From Ceratobasidium sp. AG-K (Eukaryota > Basidiomycota > Agaricomycetes > Cantharellales > Ceratobasidiaceae), in contig JAWNGF010000012.1 in assembly GCA_037039685.1 (NCBI GenBank), forward strand, positions 186,001-250,000: a DNA stretch of 64,000 nt. The letters are read 5' to 3'. The position numbers were made by a program, and so were the translations under genes. Positions within the stretch are counted from its first letter, which is position 1. Each line of letters starts with the position of its first letter. The notes under the pieces were generated by a model that saw only the letters and a list, made by a program, of their open reading frames with translations, was not told the origin of the DNA and searched no databases. Shown piece after piece: positions 10,101 through 21,353 of this stretch.

Positions 10101-13100
10101 AGCGAAGAATTTGTTCGTGCAGTCCCTCGAGGTTAGGCTTCAACCGTAATGTCCGTCGTTGCATCTCGTCGTGTTGGCGTTTTATCTCCTGCAAGCGCTT
10201 TTGTTGAGCGGATAGCACAGGTGGTCCGTCGATCACAACCATCGTCCGTTTAGGCTGCTCGGGCCTTTTTGCGAGAACGGTAGGAGCTAAGGAGGCCAAA
10301 GTCGTCTTTTTGATGTCCTCCTCGTCCGACGAAGACGACGACGAAGAGTCGCTCTCCATTCCACGTGCAGAGCTCGCGAAGATACCGCACGAGAAGATGA
10401 TTGTTGGGGAGGGGATGAGGATCGCAATGGAGGTATTGTACTCTTCTTGACACTAGGGTTACGCTTTTGGACATCGGCGCTCTGTGCTGCAACCTGATGG
10501 TGTCGCGCCGTGGTTTCAGCTCGTAATTTCGCCAATAGAGGGTTCTTGCTAGACGATGCCTTGGGTTTGGTAGTGGACTTGGAAGTGGCAGATCTAATGG
10601 TCGAAATCTCAATCTTGCTCCCTGACGATTTGGTGGGCTTGCCAGCCTGAGGTTTACTCGAAGTCGAGGTCTTGCCCGTCGCACCAGCCTTCAAGAATTT
10701 GTTGATGGACGCCTGCTCAAGTTTAGCCCGAGAGGAGCTAGGAACCGGCTCATCATCATCGTCGCTAATGACGACCACATCCTCGTCGCCTTTTCGAGTA
10801 ACTTTTTTCGGTCGCTCGGAGGGCTTGACATCTTCGGTGGTGGCCGAACGTTTTCTCTTTTCCGGCTTGGTTGGCTGAGCTACTTCCTCGATAGGACCAA
10901 ACTGCTCCAGAGCAACGCGCATGGCCTCGATCTTTGGAATTGGGAGATTCGTCTCCGCCTCGGCGGTGAGCCGACGGGCAAGCTTGGCGCGGTAAAGGGG
11001 AGAAGGAGCGATCCCGCCTCGGAGGAAGCCCATCATTAGCTCGTACGCTTGGAAAATCAACTCCTCGTCCGTAAGCCTAAACCAGGACACAAGCTCGTCT
11101 TGGACTTGGCGCATACTTTCAAGAGCATTTGCGCTCGCGCTCTGGGAATGAGAAAGATCTTGAAATGAGGCTGCATGCGCCCGCATGAGGCCACCAAACA
11201 AAATTGCGTCGCGCATCCACTCGATCATCTTCTCTGGATTGAAGTATTGGGCCCAGTCCGGACATTTGTTGAAAATCAGAGCCAGGGCGTTGCACATGTG
11301 TTTCCAGAGTGTCCGGAGCATTGGAAGTACGTTCTCACTGTCGAAGGAAGGATCGTTTAGAAGCCCGACAGTCGCGGTACCCCCCTCGTCTAGGTCGTCC
11401 ATCTCGAGCTTCGCATCCGCATCCGCACCCGTATGCGTCTCGGGGCCACACAAGCCCTCGATTACGTCCACAAAGCAACGTACGAGAGACTTGGCTGCGG
11501 AACAAGCCTCGATAAGTTTCCCAGCAGTGCGATTGAACGCCTCCACGAAAGCCAGCACCCCACGTAAGGTTGCCTGAGGTTGGCAGCTTAGCGCAAGTCG
11601 AATGCACGCCTTTCGCCCGTCACAGTCTCCAAATATTTCCAGTGCTGCACTATGGAGGCTCGGAACGGGGGAGAATAGTAGAGCGATTAAATCCGACATC
11701 ATCTGCTCATCAAGTTCCGTTGGCTCGCACACAAGTCCAAACCGGGCCATAAGGTCTCCAAACCCGGAGCGTATTTGGTGTAGCGATATCTTCAGGAACC
11801 CGCGAAGGTTGGAAATTGCCTCGGCATGTTCAGAGCCAGCAGCAAACGGGAGGGTTTCAAAGCCAACGACGTCGATGTGCGAGGAATGTGCCATTATGTG
11901 TGTAACAAATTGGAAGCTGGATCGGTCTGTAACGTCGACCTTGTTGATGACTTCGGCCCAAAGAGGGGTATGAACCACGGGTTCCTTGAGTATATCTTCA
12001 AGCGGCTGTTTCTTCCGGATTCGTAACCGAGCATCGTTTAAACTGAATCGTAACTCGTCCAGTACTTTCAGGTCATGTAACAATACGCCTTCTAGTAATG
12101 ACCGGGCAGCGTCGCGGAGATCTGGAAGTGAGTTTTGAAATGCGGTTCCAACGATCTTGGATTTGTGTTGGAGAACTGTATCTCGAAGGGCGACAAGCAT
12201 GATGTTATGGGAGTTGTTGCCTCTAGCCGGGGTATTAACCAGAACTAGAAACCCCTAGAAGAGTGTCAGTCAAAGTAGCGAGCAAGCCAAGTAGACCGAC
12301 CTCACGGAACGTGGCCGCTGCCAACGCACGTCCGGCCTCTGGCAGTTGTTGGTCAGTTATTAGTTGAACCAGATAAGCGATGATCGCTTGCAACACGTCC
12401 CGAGACTGAGGACGATTCCAAAGCGCGAGCAAGAACGACTGAATCCAGGAAAGTGACTTGTTATCCTTACTCGCAACGGCTTCCGCACGAACAAGTCGCA
12501 GTAATTGATCGCCCTTGGTGATTGTTTTGAACAGTGTGTCGGGGTAATTGGCAGGTGTATTCGCCCAAATATCGATTGCGTATACGCGAAGGCCAAACTC
12601 GATAAACTGGAGCACTCCGGTGTCGTCTGTACCCATGTTAAGTTAACGGAACGATAGCCTAGAATCTCGCATCTACTTACATTGCTGAGACTCTTCCAAC
12701 AGCTTGACCGCCTTCCTAAAGGCGCTTACTGGTTTTTGAGTAAGAATTCCTTCTCGAAGTAGCTTTGGTGGAAAGGACCGTATGGTACAGGCAAGGGGAC
12801 TCCAAATTTCGTTTCCTTGTGCAATGGTCAAAAATGGGGCCGAGAGGCGCTCCGACCCAGAGTGTCCAGCATAATCGATCAGTGTCTCCAGAGTTGGCGC
12901 ATAAAACTCCTTGAATTCAGGTTTTGCGATATCGGTATCAGACGTGGCAAGCAATTTTTGTGCCCATCCGCGAAGTTGCTCGTCCTTGTTGACGGCGAGA
13001 ACCAACAGGCCACCAGGAGCTACCTGCTTGGCTAAGGATCCAACGGGTTGACTTGAGCACCGAAGGAGCATGGGCGTAAAGGTCTTGTTGTCGACACACA

Positions 13101-13662
13101 GAACTGGATTGGCAAGGATATGAAACAGTACTCCACGAGGAATATCGTCCAGATTACGAACATCTTCTGGGGAGAGCATAGCATCGTTTAGCGCTTTTAA
13201 AACGGCTTCTTCCTCCCATTTGTTGACAACATCGAAAAAGTTGTTCAGCATCTGTTCGGAGATTGTCGCAAAGTACCTATATACGGATCGTCAGCTTCAT
13301 AAACCCAAGTTGACATATGTTACTCACACCTCACGTAACCGACGCTTATACGCTTGATAGGCCTGGGCACACTCTAGACACGTGTGCAATCGATCTATCA
13401 TCATGGTCTTCCACACCTGAACGGTATCCGAAACGTAGGCGTGCAGCCGCTGAAGGAAAATGGCACTCTCTCGAATAATTTCCGAAGCCTTACTGCAGAA
13501 CCAATGTGGTGTTTCTTGTCCCTTGAGGTAGAACCAAACTGCTCCCATCTTCTGGTCTGCCTCGGGATCCTTATTCATGTCGCGGCCGTTCTGGACATCT
13601 CGCAATACTGCCATCACGTTCTTCTGGGCTTCAACAGACTTCCCATCTTGTGCCGGAGGCAT
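7199..13662 (-). CDS. SEN1: Sen1/senataxin-like superfamily 1 RNA/DNA helicase
   Basis: This is a very large protein of about 2000 residues. Exons include 13662-13328, 13276-12681, 12626-12301, 12254 to about 10360, then to 9644, 9590-9387, 9332-8487, 8435-7829 and 7777-7199. The N-terminal two-thirds is the helical Sen1_N region, followed by an acidic/Ser-rich linker (VVVISDDDDE, SSSSSSSDEED). The helicase core follows: IQGPPGTGKT (Walker A, split by an intron), VIIDEAAQAIE (motif II), LVGDPQQLPPTV, SIQYRMHPTIS, VDGFQGQEKDIIILS and VALTRSRSSLFILG (motif VI). The C-terminus is Pro/Lys-rich. Sen1 homologues unwind RNA:DNA hybrids and terminate Pol II transcription in the nucleus. The frame changes near 10355-10400; either an unrecognised intron or one missing base there. 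Translin starts divergently 391 bases away. Confidence 0.92.
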
Positions 13663-14052
13663 AGTGAGGGGTATTTATGAGGCAATTGGTATCAAGTGAA
13701 GTGGCGGAGCGGTTGCTGGAGATGCAAGCAATGATCTAGGCACAGGTAAGCACAGTCTAGGGAAGCGGGGCAAAGGGGTAGAGCAAAGGGCAGAGTTTAG
13801 ACAAGATAGTGAGGTCCTCTCAAACCTTCAACGTGTTAGAGGAACATAGACCCCTGCAGCTAGCAAACGAAAGGGGGCTAGTGGCGGATGAGAAATGATG
13901 GACGCGTAGAGTTTCAAGTCACGTGTTGGCGATCGCGCCTCATTAGGTAACTGTTGTACTCGCATCACCAAGGTCTTCCAGATCGTCAACCAATTCGGAA
14001 TCTGTCAATCAAAACCACACCCCACCTTGCTATCCTCTACTTATACCATATC
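13663..14052. promoter_or_regulatory. divergent promoter region between SEN1 (-) and translin (+)
   Basis: The 390 bases separate two start codons facing apart. They contain CACGTG at 13920-13925, 128 bases before the translin ATG and 258 bases before the SEN1 ATG. No other gene is seen. Confidence 0.5.
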
Positions 14053-15171
14053 ATGAATTCGGACGACCTCGACAAGCTTAGCCATGATTTTGAAGCAGAA
14101 AGTGAACTTCGTGATGCAAGTCCACTCCCCTTCTCTCGTAAGTGCATGGCAAAGGCTGACTCGACCGTCATACAATAGACAATTAGGAAAGAGGTTATCG
14201 AACTGGACCGCAAGTCTCGTAATGCGATGGGGATCATGAATAGGATTCACTCGAGCCGGGATGGTGCGTGCTGGGCGAGTGTGCTAGTGTTTTCTCACCA
14301 GGCCGCTTAGTGAAGCCCTTGATTGAATCATCCAAGCCAGTGGTCGAGGGATGTCACGAGGAACTCGCAAAGATAGCATCCGCAGTCCCGCCTAACCAGT
14401 TTTGGAGGTAGGGCATCCTGTCGCCTGCACTAGCGCCCACTAACTTACCCTAAATCAAGGTGGAAAGACATGTGGAACAGGTCTCTGACAAATATCATAT
14501 TCGTCGCAGCACTCAACGAATACTTATCGACTGAACGACTAATAACATTGCCAGAGTGCGAACAGCTTTTAGGCAGTAAGTACATGCTCTCCACCGTGTC
14601 CCCCCACCTAATTCTTGTCATAGTACAAGACGAATGGAAAGGTCGTCTCCAAATACCTGCCGAAGACTACCTTCATGGAATCATACAACTCGTCAACGAG
14701 CTGGTAGGTCCAGTTGTGCTCATCCCGAGAAATAATTTCCTCATTTTGTCACTTAGTCCAGGCTCGCAGTCAACGCGGTGACCCTTGGGGACTTTGGCGC
14801 TCCTGTTCGCATTTCGATATTTGTTCGGGATTTGTATAGCGGATTTTCGTTAGTACGTACATAGATCAACTCATTACTGAACAAATATGGAGTAACCATC
14901 CCGCCGTAGTTGAACCTGAAGAACGATAGTTTGAGGCGGAGATTCGACTCGTAGGTCCAACCCTATGATTTGTCATCTCACAATACGATTATCTGATTCA
15001 ACCCATTCAAGTTTAAAATACGACATGAAGAAGATCGAAGAAGGTACGCGATGCCTGCACTCTTTACTGTCGTTTATTCAACCAGCGCTTCCTTTTGGAC
15101 TAGTCGTATACGACGTTTCCCTACGAAAGCTTTCACCGTCAGAAAACAATGGAGGTGAGACTACTGCCTAA
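14053..15171 (+). CDS. TSN: translin
   Basis: Nine exons (14053-14115, 14179-14263, 14302-14407, 14460-14575, 14624-14703, 14757-14852, 14910-14950, 15012-15043, 15104-15171) give 228 residues, the usual translin length. Recognisable translin blocks are TIRKEVIELDRKSRNAM, NQFWRWKDMWNRSL, EDYLHGIIQLVNELSRLAVN, AVTLGDFGAPVRIS, LYSGFSLLNLKNDSLRRRFD and SLKYDMKKIEEVVYDVSLR. Translin is an all-helical octamer-forming DNA/RNA-binding protein; with TRAX it forms the C3PO nuclease, in which translin itself is the non-catalytic scaffold. Intron 1 uses a GC donor: exon 1 must end at GAT 14115 to join ACA ATT AGG in frame, giving gcaagt...cag-type ends. Start chosen at the only ATG that supplies the N-terminal helix. 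Confidence 0.93.
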
Positions 15172-15448
15172 CCACTATGAATGCGGTATGGTCACCTAGT
15201 AAGCGCATGGCCGATGTCTGTATCGTATCCCCCGCCTAACCCCCTAGCAGAAGCTTGATCCTGATTGAACCACGCACCCTCCACGGTTCCCGCGCGACAC
15301 TTTGATTGTATTAGCTACTCATCAATCCGAAAATTGCACTAAGAACCCTCGTATATCAACTTAAATTTCCGGCACTGTACATCATGACTCGACAAGTGAA
15401 CCGCCCATATTCCTTCCCCGTACTCGATTATACCTCACTCATTCAGCC

Positions 15449-17070
15449 CTAATCATACCTCCCTTTTCCAAGTACAAAATTGCTTGATACCTTTTTATAC
15501 AAAAACTCGCCGTACACGACAGGTTCGTACGGCGCTTCCTTCGATCCCCGAACTTCAGGGAGGCGGAGGGCGGCCGGGAGCGGCTTGACCACCGCCTCAA
15601 AGTTGGGCTCGAAAAAGAATGGGACGCTAGCACAAATTAGCGGGTAACTAGGTACGAAAAAAGTATTTAAGACTTACGATACCCTGGCACAGAATCAAAC
15701 TGTCAGTGTCACGCGTCACAAACTACCTGAGCAACATACCGGAAATTCGTGCCCCGGTGGATGACTCGGTGGATTGTACTCTTGTATAACCCATTTGTCC
15801 AAATCTGCCCATGGAATTAGTACCCATATTTCATCAATTTGCCATAGGAGCCCACCTCCCACATCTCTCCAATGTTACACACTACACATCCAGGAATTGG
15901 GTCCGCATTGATCCATTCGCCCGGACCAGCATCTTCCACGTTTTGTGCCTTGGACGCATGTCGGAATACTTGCAGGGCTTTCGGCGTTGGGTCAGCAAAT
16001 AGAAACCTGCGCATAAGGGTTGAATATATGCACGGGACAAGAGCGCATAAGTAGCTATCTTACGTCAGGCACCCATAATCCCTTTATTATGTTCAGCAGA
16101 ACAAATCAGAAATATGATTACTTCGCTTACTTATGTGCGCCGCATGAGATGCCTTCGTCTTCGGTTTTGAGCGGCGGATATCCTGTATATCCCTAATTAG
16201 GAATGTGGTCTTGGCAAAGACGAATGATAGTACCAATGACTCGCATGACCCAAAAGCTATTGTCAATCTTGCTCCTCAGATCGAGCCACTCTTGTTCGTT
16301 CATGCCCAGTCCATGAGCCATACTGGTGGCAACACCCACGGGCATCAGTCAAGATTGGTGCGAGATCAAAATAAAGCAGAACCCACGCCTCCATAACCAC
16401 AAATCCTAATTCCTTCATCTGGTCGATCCATTTCTCGTATGCAGTTCTAAAATTAGGCAGATCTTGCTCGGTTGGCCACTGGTTTTCGCCCCAGAGTGGC
16501 TTGGACTTGTCCGGTCGAGCGACGGGAGCATAAAAGTCGAGCCCCTCGTGTTGGTCAATCTTGCCTTGAGTAATGTTTTCTACCATATATGTGCAAGTAT
16601 TTATCACCCAATTTCACACCTCTCGATTATCATCGACATACCTCCCAATCGCTGGTACCCTGTCAATGAAATCACCCGTGACAGTTAATTCGGCATCTCC
16701 AACTGCTCGGTCCAAACCAACACTCGCCTCTAGCTAAATCCTGGTTCTGGATGTGCAATGTGTCTTTGACCTCTTGGGGGAGTTTGAAAAACTGGTGCCC
16801 GAGTTCAGCAAGCTCGTCCGTTTGGGAAGCGTGAACTAGACCCTCGATGTTCAAGTAAAAGAACCCAAAGTCACGACATGCAGCATGCAGCGCTTTAGCG
16901 GTCTGGTCGCGTGCTTCGGGAGTATTGGAAGGATGGTTTGGTAAATATGGCGAGATATCTATCAAGGGGAGAGTATCAGCATCAAGGGGGAGGGTCGTAT
17001 TCGGGGCTGGTAGGTGGGCTGGGTCATTTGTGGTGGTGCTGATGGTAGCCTTGGATAGTAAATCAGTCAT
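15449..17070 (-). CDS. 2-oxoglutarate/Fe(II) dioxygenase, isopenicillin-N-synthase-like fold
   Basis: Ten exons (17070-16728, 16659-16642, 16579-16387, 16322-16234, 16182-16131, 16081-16064, 16006-15856, 15804-15740, 15683-15678, 15626-15449) sum to 1113 bases, or 370 residues with no frame break. The N-terminal DIOX_N block has LPLIDISPYL and CRDFGFFYLNIEGL. The core has the iron ligands in HKDYG and, later, the distal His in YKSTIHRV. The RVSVPFFFEPN segment provides the Arg-x-Ser that binds 2-oxoglutarate. Such enzymes hydroxylate or oxidise small molecules in the cytosol; the substrate is not predictable. Intron 1 has a GC donor (AGAG|gcgagt). Exon 9 is only 6 bases and exons 2 and 6 are 18 bases each. 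An in-frame upstream ATG at 17178 would add 36 residues; 17070 is preferred as it gives a typical N-terminus. Confidence 0.88.
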
Positions 17071-17507
17071 GATTTTGGATGAATTCGAATGAATAGGAGT
17101 CGTATGTATGCAGTCGAGTATGAATATACAACTTTCCGAAGCGCGTCGCGGCGAAAAGAGCGCACGCTGGGCCAACAAGATAACGCCCCAAGTTGCTTTC
17201 GTAAGATAACGTAGCGATAACGTTAGCCACCTCCTTTCGGCATGCTGACTAATGAAGTGACCAAAATATAATTTATCGGAGACACAGGAGCCGGACTACA
17301 ATAGGCCCATTGCTGTCCCAGCTCACTACAAGCATAGGAATCTCCACCGACGCCCACGCTGGGGCAACCTCTGGTTTTCTCGCTGGATTAAGCTATAAAC
17401 AGCCTGAAGTGAAGCCATGAATCATCGCAAATATGTGAAGCTAGCTACAAGACTATTGAAACTCATTTGAAAGCTCAAAGGAAGTCATTTCAGCCATACT
17501 ATCCATC
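17071..17507. other. intergenic, 5' flank of the dioxygenase
   Basis: No gene or repeat is recognised. Confidence 0.4.
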
Positions 17508-18060
17508 ATGGGATCATTTGTTTCAAAGTCAGAAACCCTTCAAGAAGGACCATATGCGTTACAAAACCAGGCGAAAGCGACGGCGCCGACTGAAGTGTTG
17601 CGCCTGGGCCAGCAAAACATGCATAAATTGTACGACCTTGGGCAAGTAATTGACGCCGCTAGTGCAGCAATCGACAACACGTAATAACCCCTCTGCTCCG
17701 GCGAAGTTAGGACACGAGAGCCTCCTTGTGCACGGTAGAGTTGGGCCCGACTCAATGGCGTTGAAGCTGACAGCTGTATCCGCGGCTACCGCTCATCCAT
17801 ATTCACCAAAAGGCTTATTCGTAAGAACGCAAACCAACTTTAATAACTACTGCACGCTACTGTAACTGAACCCTGTCTCACCATTTTACTAATTGATAGA
17901 CCTTTTAGGTTTCTTGTGTATCTCAAGGAATTTTGTGCATTGGGTCTAAGATACGCCAAGGCATTATTCCAATTCCCTGGTCATTCCCTTGTCCCGGTGG
18001 TAAGTTATCGGCTTGTCAGAATGGTTGGATGGTGCTTAGTTACAAGAGGGCACGGTATAG
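17508..18060 (+). CDS. possible small multi-exon gene of unknown function
   Basis: An open stretch from ATG 17508 reads MGSFVSKSETLQEGPYALQN and continues to IDNT at 17681, where TAA coincides with a possible gtaata donor. The MGxxxS start fits an N-myristoylation signal. Two later stretches look protein-like: GRVGPDSMALKLTAVSAATA near 17728-17790, and FLVYLKEFCALGLRYAKALF near 17908-17970, which ends at a good gtaagt donor at 18001. I could not join the three in one consistent frame, so the structure is unresolved. No family is recognised. Confidence 0.28.
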
Positions 18061-18378
18061 TAGACTGTTTCCCGCCTCCAATTGAATGAGTGCCTAAGAA
18101 TATCTGGGTGTATTCACAGACCCTTGAACACTTGTAAACTGCTGTGCCACATAGTTGACGTGCCAGTGTATTGCTAAAAGCTTCAAAAATTGCACCCGAC
18201 GAACCGATACTGTGTCGGTTTACAATCCGAACCAAACACGAGTGTTGCACTGCAGTATTTGAAGAAAACCTCATCCCAACTGGTATCTATTGGGTTCAAG
18301 CATTTGGCGGCAGTCCGAGCGGATCCCTTCTAGGAAGTGGTGAAATGAACCCTGGTTCTATTAGGCAACAAAAAAGGA

Positions 18379-18384
18379 CACGTG
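18379..18384. promoter_or_regulatory. CACGTG hexamer upstream of the F-box/LRR-like gene
   Basis: The site lies 75 bases before the ATG at 18459. Confidence 0.4.
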
Positions 18385-18458
18385 CCTATCCACGGACGGC
18401 ATCCGAGTCAATAAACTTAAATCCAACTGTCTGTCTCGTCTATCTTTGTTGGATCGAA

Positions 18459-20099
18459 ATGGTGGCGGCTTCCGTGAAACATCTCTCTTACGAGATAGTT
18501 GAGAATATCTTAGAAAAACTATCTAAGATGGACCTTGTGGCCGTTTCTTTGGTTTGTCAAGCTTGGCGTGTGGCATCGTTTCCCCTACTGTATCACACTG
18601 TAAATTTAACTGCTGGACCGCCACTCCTGCATTTTGTACAGAGGATACTCGCTCAAGAACGAGAATACGAAGCGTTGGGGAAACCCCGAGATGAGAGCGA
18701 AGGAGATGTGCGTGCGCTGCGGGTCGCCCATTACATCCGCCACATTCATTTGACTCAGCTATCTTTGACACATGAGGAACTCGCCGATTTCGGACAGGCC
18801 ATGTCAAAACTGAAGAAACTCGAGTATCTCCACTGGGATCCAGCATCGGGACATACACTCAACCCAGACTGGTGTTCTGTTCTGGCCCTGATACACGAAC
18901 ATTTGCCAGCATTGCATTCCCTTAAACTGGAAATAGCGTGTGACGTCTTCTGCTCGGTAAGTTGACTACTGGGTTCTCCTTTCGACTTGGGTGCGTACCG
19001 ATCTTTTATGAATAGCCCGAAGGACATGGACAAGGAGAGCCAACCGTAGCATTGACCAACCTACGGGACCTTTCGATTGTCTTCAAGCAGAGTGTGTTTT
19101 ATGATTGGGCTATATATACACTCGACTTGTCCCCGGCGACCGAGAGCTTAATCACTGGCGCATCAAACATTGAATCCTTGGATCTCTCGTTTCAGCACCA
19201 TGAGATATACTCCCACCTGGCCTGGGTCTCGGGCGAACTTTTTGAAGCCCTATCTGGCACACATTTCCCCAACTTGCGCTCTTTGCGGGTGTGCACCCGT
19301 GAGATGGGATCAGCGGAGCACTTTGACAAACATCTATTGGAAGGCTTCATTTCGAAACACTCGAAACTCCGTACCGTTGTACTTGATGCAAGTCGCGCGG
19401 TCTGGTCTTGGGCAACTCCTCCTCAATGGCTTACCATAACTCCCAGAGAAATAGCCAAGCTACTGCCCTCGATACGCCACTTTGAGGGCCCTTGCGCCAT
19501 GGCTGAAGCATTACTGGGTTCTGAAATAGCACAGCAGATTGAAACCCTAGTGCTCATCGAAGCTGCTTGTGAGGATAGACTTGTATCCGAGTTCCTACTT
19601 GCAATAGTCGATTTTAGAACGGATCTTCCCGGTCTAAAACGATTTGGGATACGCTCGAAACATATGACATGGCAGAAGATCTTGACCGGTGTACGGGAAT
19701 TTGTGTCACGCGCACCCGGGATTGAAGAGCTAGTCATCGATGGATTGGCGTTGCAAGTGCAAGGGAGTACCCCAGAAGATTTCGTAAGTACACATAATTT
19801 TCCTCTCACGTGTGAGTGCCCAGTATATGTATTGACATAACTGTGTTGTACAGAGAGCGTGTGCAGAAACCCTAGGAACACTCTCCAGCCTACGTACATT
19901 GGGACTTAGCAAGCCATCATCCGGCGTTTCGGAAGCGGAGATGCGTTTCTTTCAACTTGTTGGAGCAACGTGCCCTCAGCTCCAGTCAATCGACTACGTG
20001 CTCCAGAATGATCTGCGTGGCTGGTGGTTGATCGTCCGTCGTGCGGACCTGAGCGTCGATGTGAAGTATGTGGAGAACGGCAAGTGTAAAATGAAATAA
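18459..20099 (+). CDS. F-box protein with leucine-rich C-terminal region
   Basis: Three exons (18459-18956, 19016-19783, 19854-20099) give 503 residues in one frame. Residues 6-50 form an F-box: HLSYEIVENILEKLSKMDLV followed by SLVCQAWRVASFPLLYHTV. The rest is leucine-rich with irregular LRR-like spacing, such as LRDLSIVFKQS, IESLDLSFQ, LRSLRVCTRE, LVLIEAAC and LRTLGLSKPSS, as in agaricomycete F-box proteins. The F-box would bind Skp1 in an SCF ubiquitin ligase and the repeat region would select a target; the target is unknown. The start was chosen 13 codons before the F-box rather than at upstream in-frame codons, because a CACGTG site lies 75 bases before it. Confidence 0.8.
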
Positions 20100-20719
20100 A
20101 AGGCCTTTTTCTGCGGTTTTGATATGGATCGTTTCTAGAGTCGAAGATTATGCGGCCTGTCAGGCTTCCTTCTGGACGGGGCACAACGTAATGCGGTCGG
20201 TGTGTTGGTGTCTTCGAAAAGGTTGATACCTGGGTAGATCCCCTGTTTTGCGGGCACCTCGTCCAAACACGTACAGATGCAAGAATAATAACATGTCGTT
20301 TATTGGGGGTTCACCCCGCCCATTTGTTATCCGCGCATATATCCTAACACATCAATTACGATGACACCGGTGTTACATTGTGGAGGCGATAACGTAATAA
20401 TGCCAGCCCCTAGCCCTCTCCTAACCTTGTAGAGTATTCTGGTCCCTAAGTTGCTGAAGAGCTCGTTTGATACCAATGAGCCATTGATTGTGTAGAACTA
20501 GATAAATAGGTGGGATGGCCAGCGTAGCAAACTGCTATGTTGTGTGTCCGTGGCGGTGTATAATAATATTACACTAGGTACATACGTTGATCATTCACTC
20601 AACGATCTTTCTATATGGTGGAACTATCTTTGCGGACGTGATGACAGGACATAAATTTGACCTGGCTCGCCTCACTGTACATATAATGCTGGGCTGCTCA
20701 GCGAAAACCGCACGTGCAA

Positions 20720-20751
20720 GTAAGGGCTCGTTTGCGTAAACGAGCCCTTAC
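20720..20751. repeat. perfect inverted repeat, 14-base arms, 4-base spacer
   Basis: GTAAGGGCTCGTTT is followed by GCGT and then its exact reverse complement. It lies alone in a 1.25 kb intergenic stretch. It could be a fold-back remnant, a transcription-factor palindrome or an RNA hairpin. Confidence 0.7.
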
Positions 20752-21264
20752 GAGCCTCAATTAGCACTGCAGTTTGCGCTGAGTGGGTCACGACACGCGA
20801 GGTGATTGAGAGCATCCCTGGCTAAGGGTCTGCATTCATTTGGGGATTAGCTCGCACCAGTAAGTTTTGCAGCCAAGCTTTTTAGAAGTAGCACAGCGCT
20901 TGAGATTGTGGCAGTGTAGTTCCGCGATGCCCGATCGTTCCGGCGCGTGTGCCAAGCACGATTGCTCAAGCAGTCCGGCGGCAAGGATTCGTTGGATTTT
21001 GCCATGTCTTTACCGCCGTTTCAACAGGGACATGATACTGACGGACGGCTGATATTTTCTTACTGAGCTGCGCAGCAAAGTGGTGGGTAGTTCCATCCGT
21101 GGTTGAAGCAGAGCGCCGACCAAGGCGATCAGCGCAATCTCCGTTATTGGCAGTGGCTGTACGGGGCATTTGGGCTCGGTCACTCCTGCAGGTGCCTAGT
21201 GCACTTGCCCTGCCTCATCCACACGCTGATCACTTTACGCAAGTAGATGCCCGCGATCCAGCAG

Positions 21265-21272
21265 TATAAGTA
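21265..21272 (+). promoter_or_regulatory. TATA box of the cupredoxin gene
   Basis: TATAAGTA lies 82 bases before ATG 21354, a plausible distance for a fungal TATA element with a short leader. Confidence 0.45.
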
Positions 21273-21353
21273 TTCCTGGGTCAAGGGTGACACTCTCTAT
21301 CCCCTGGTTCTTTCCTCGTTCCACCTCCGCCTGCGCCCACTTACGAACTCATA

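Larger units (their letters stand above)
20100..21353. other. intergenic with a perfect palindrome and a TATA box
   Basis: No gene is seen in 1.25 kb. It holds the 14-base-arm inverted repeat at 20720-20751 and, at its right end, TATAAGTA at 21265-21272, 82 bases before the cupredoxin start. Confidence 0.5.

Noticed and set aside
10250..10684. 144-residue minus-strand open frame overlapping the Sen1-like linker
   Set aside because: It is an alternative frame across the Ser/Arg-rich linker of the helicase and carries no independent signal.
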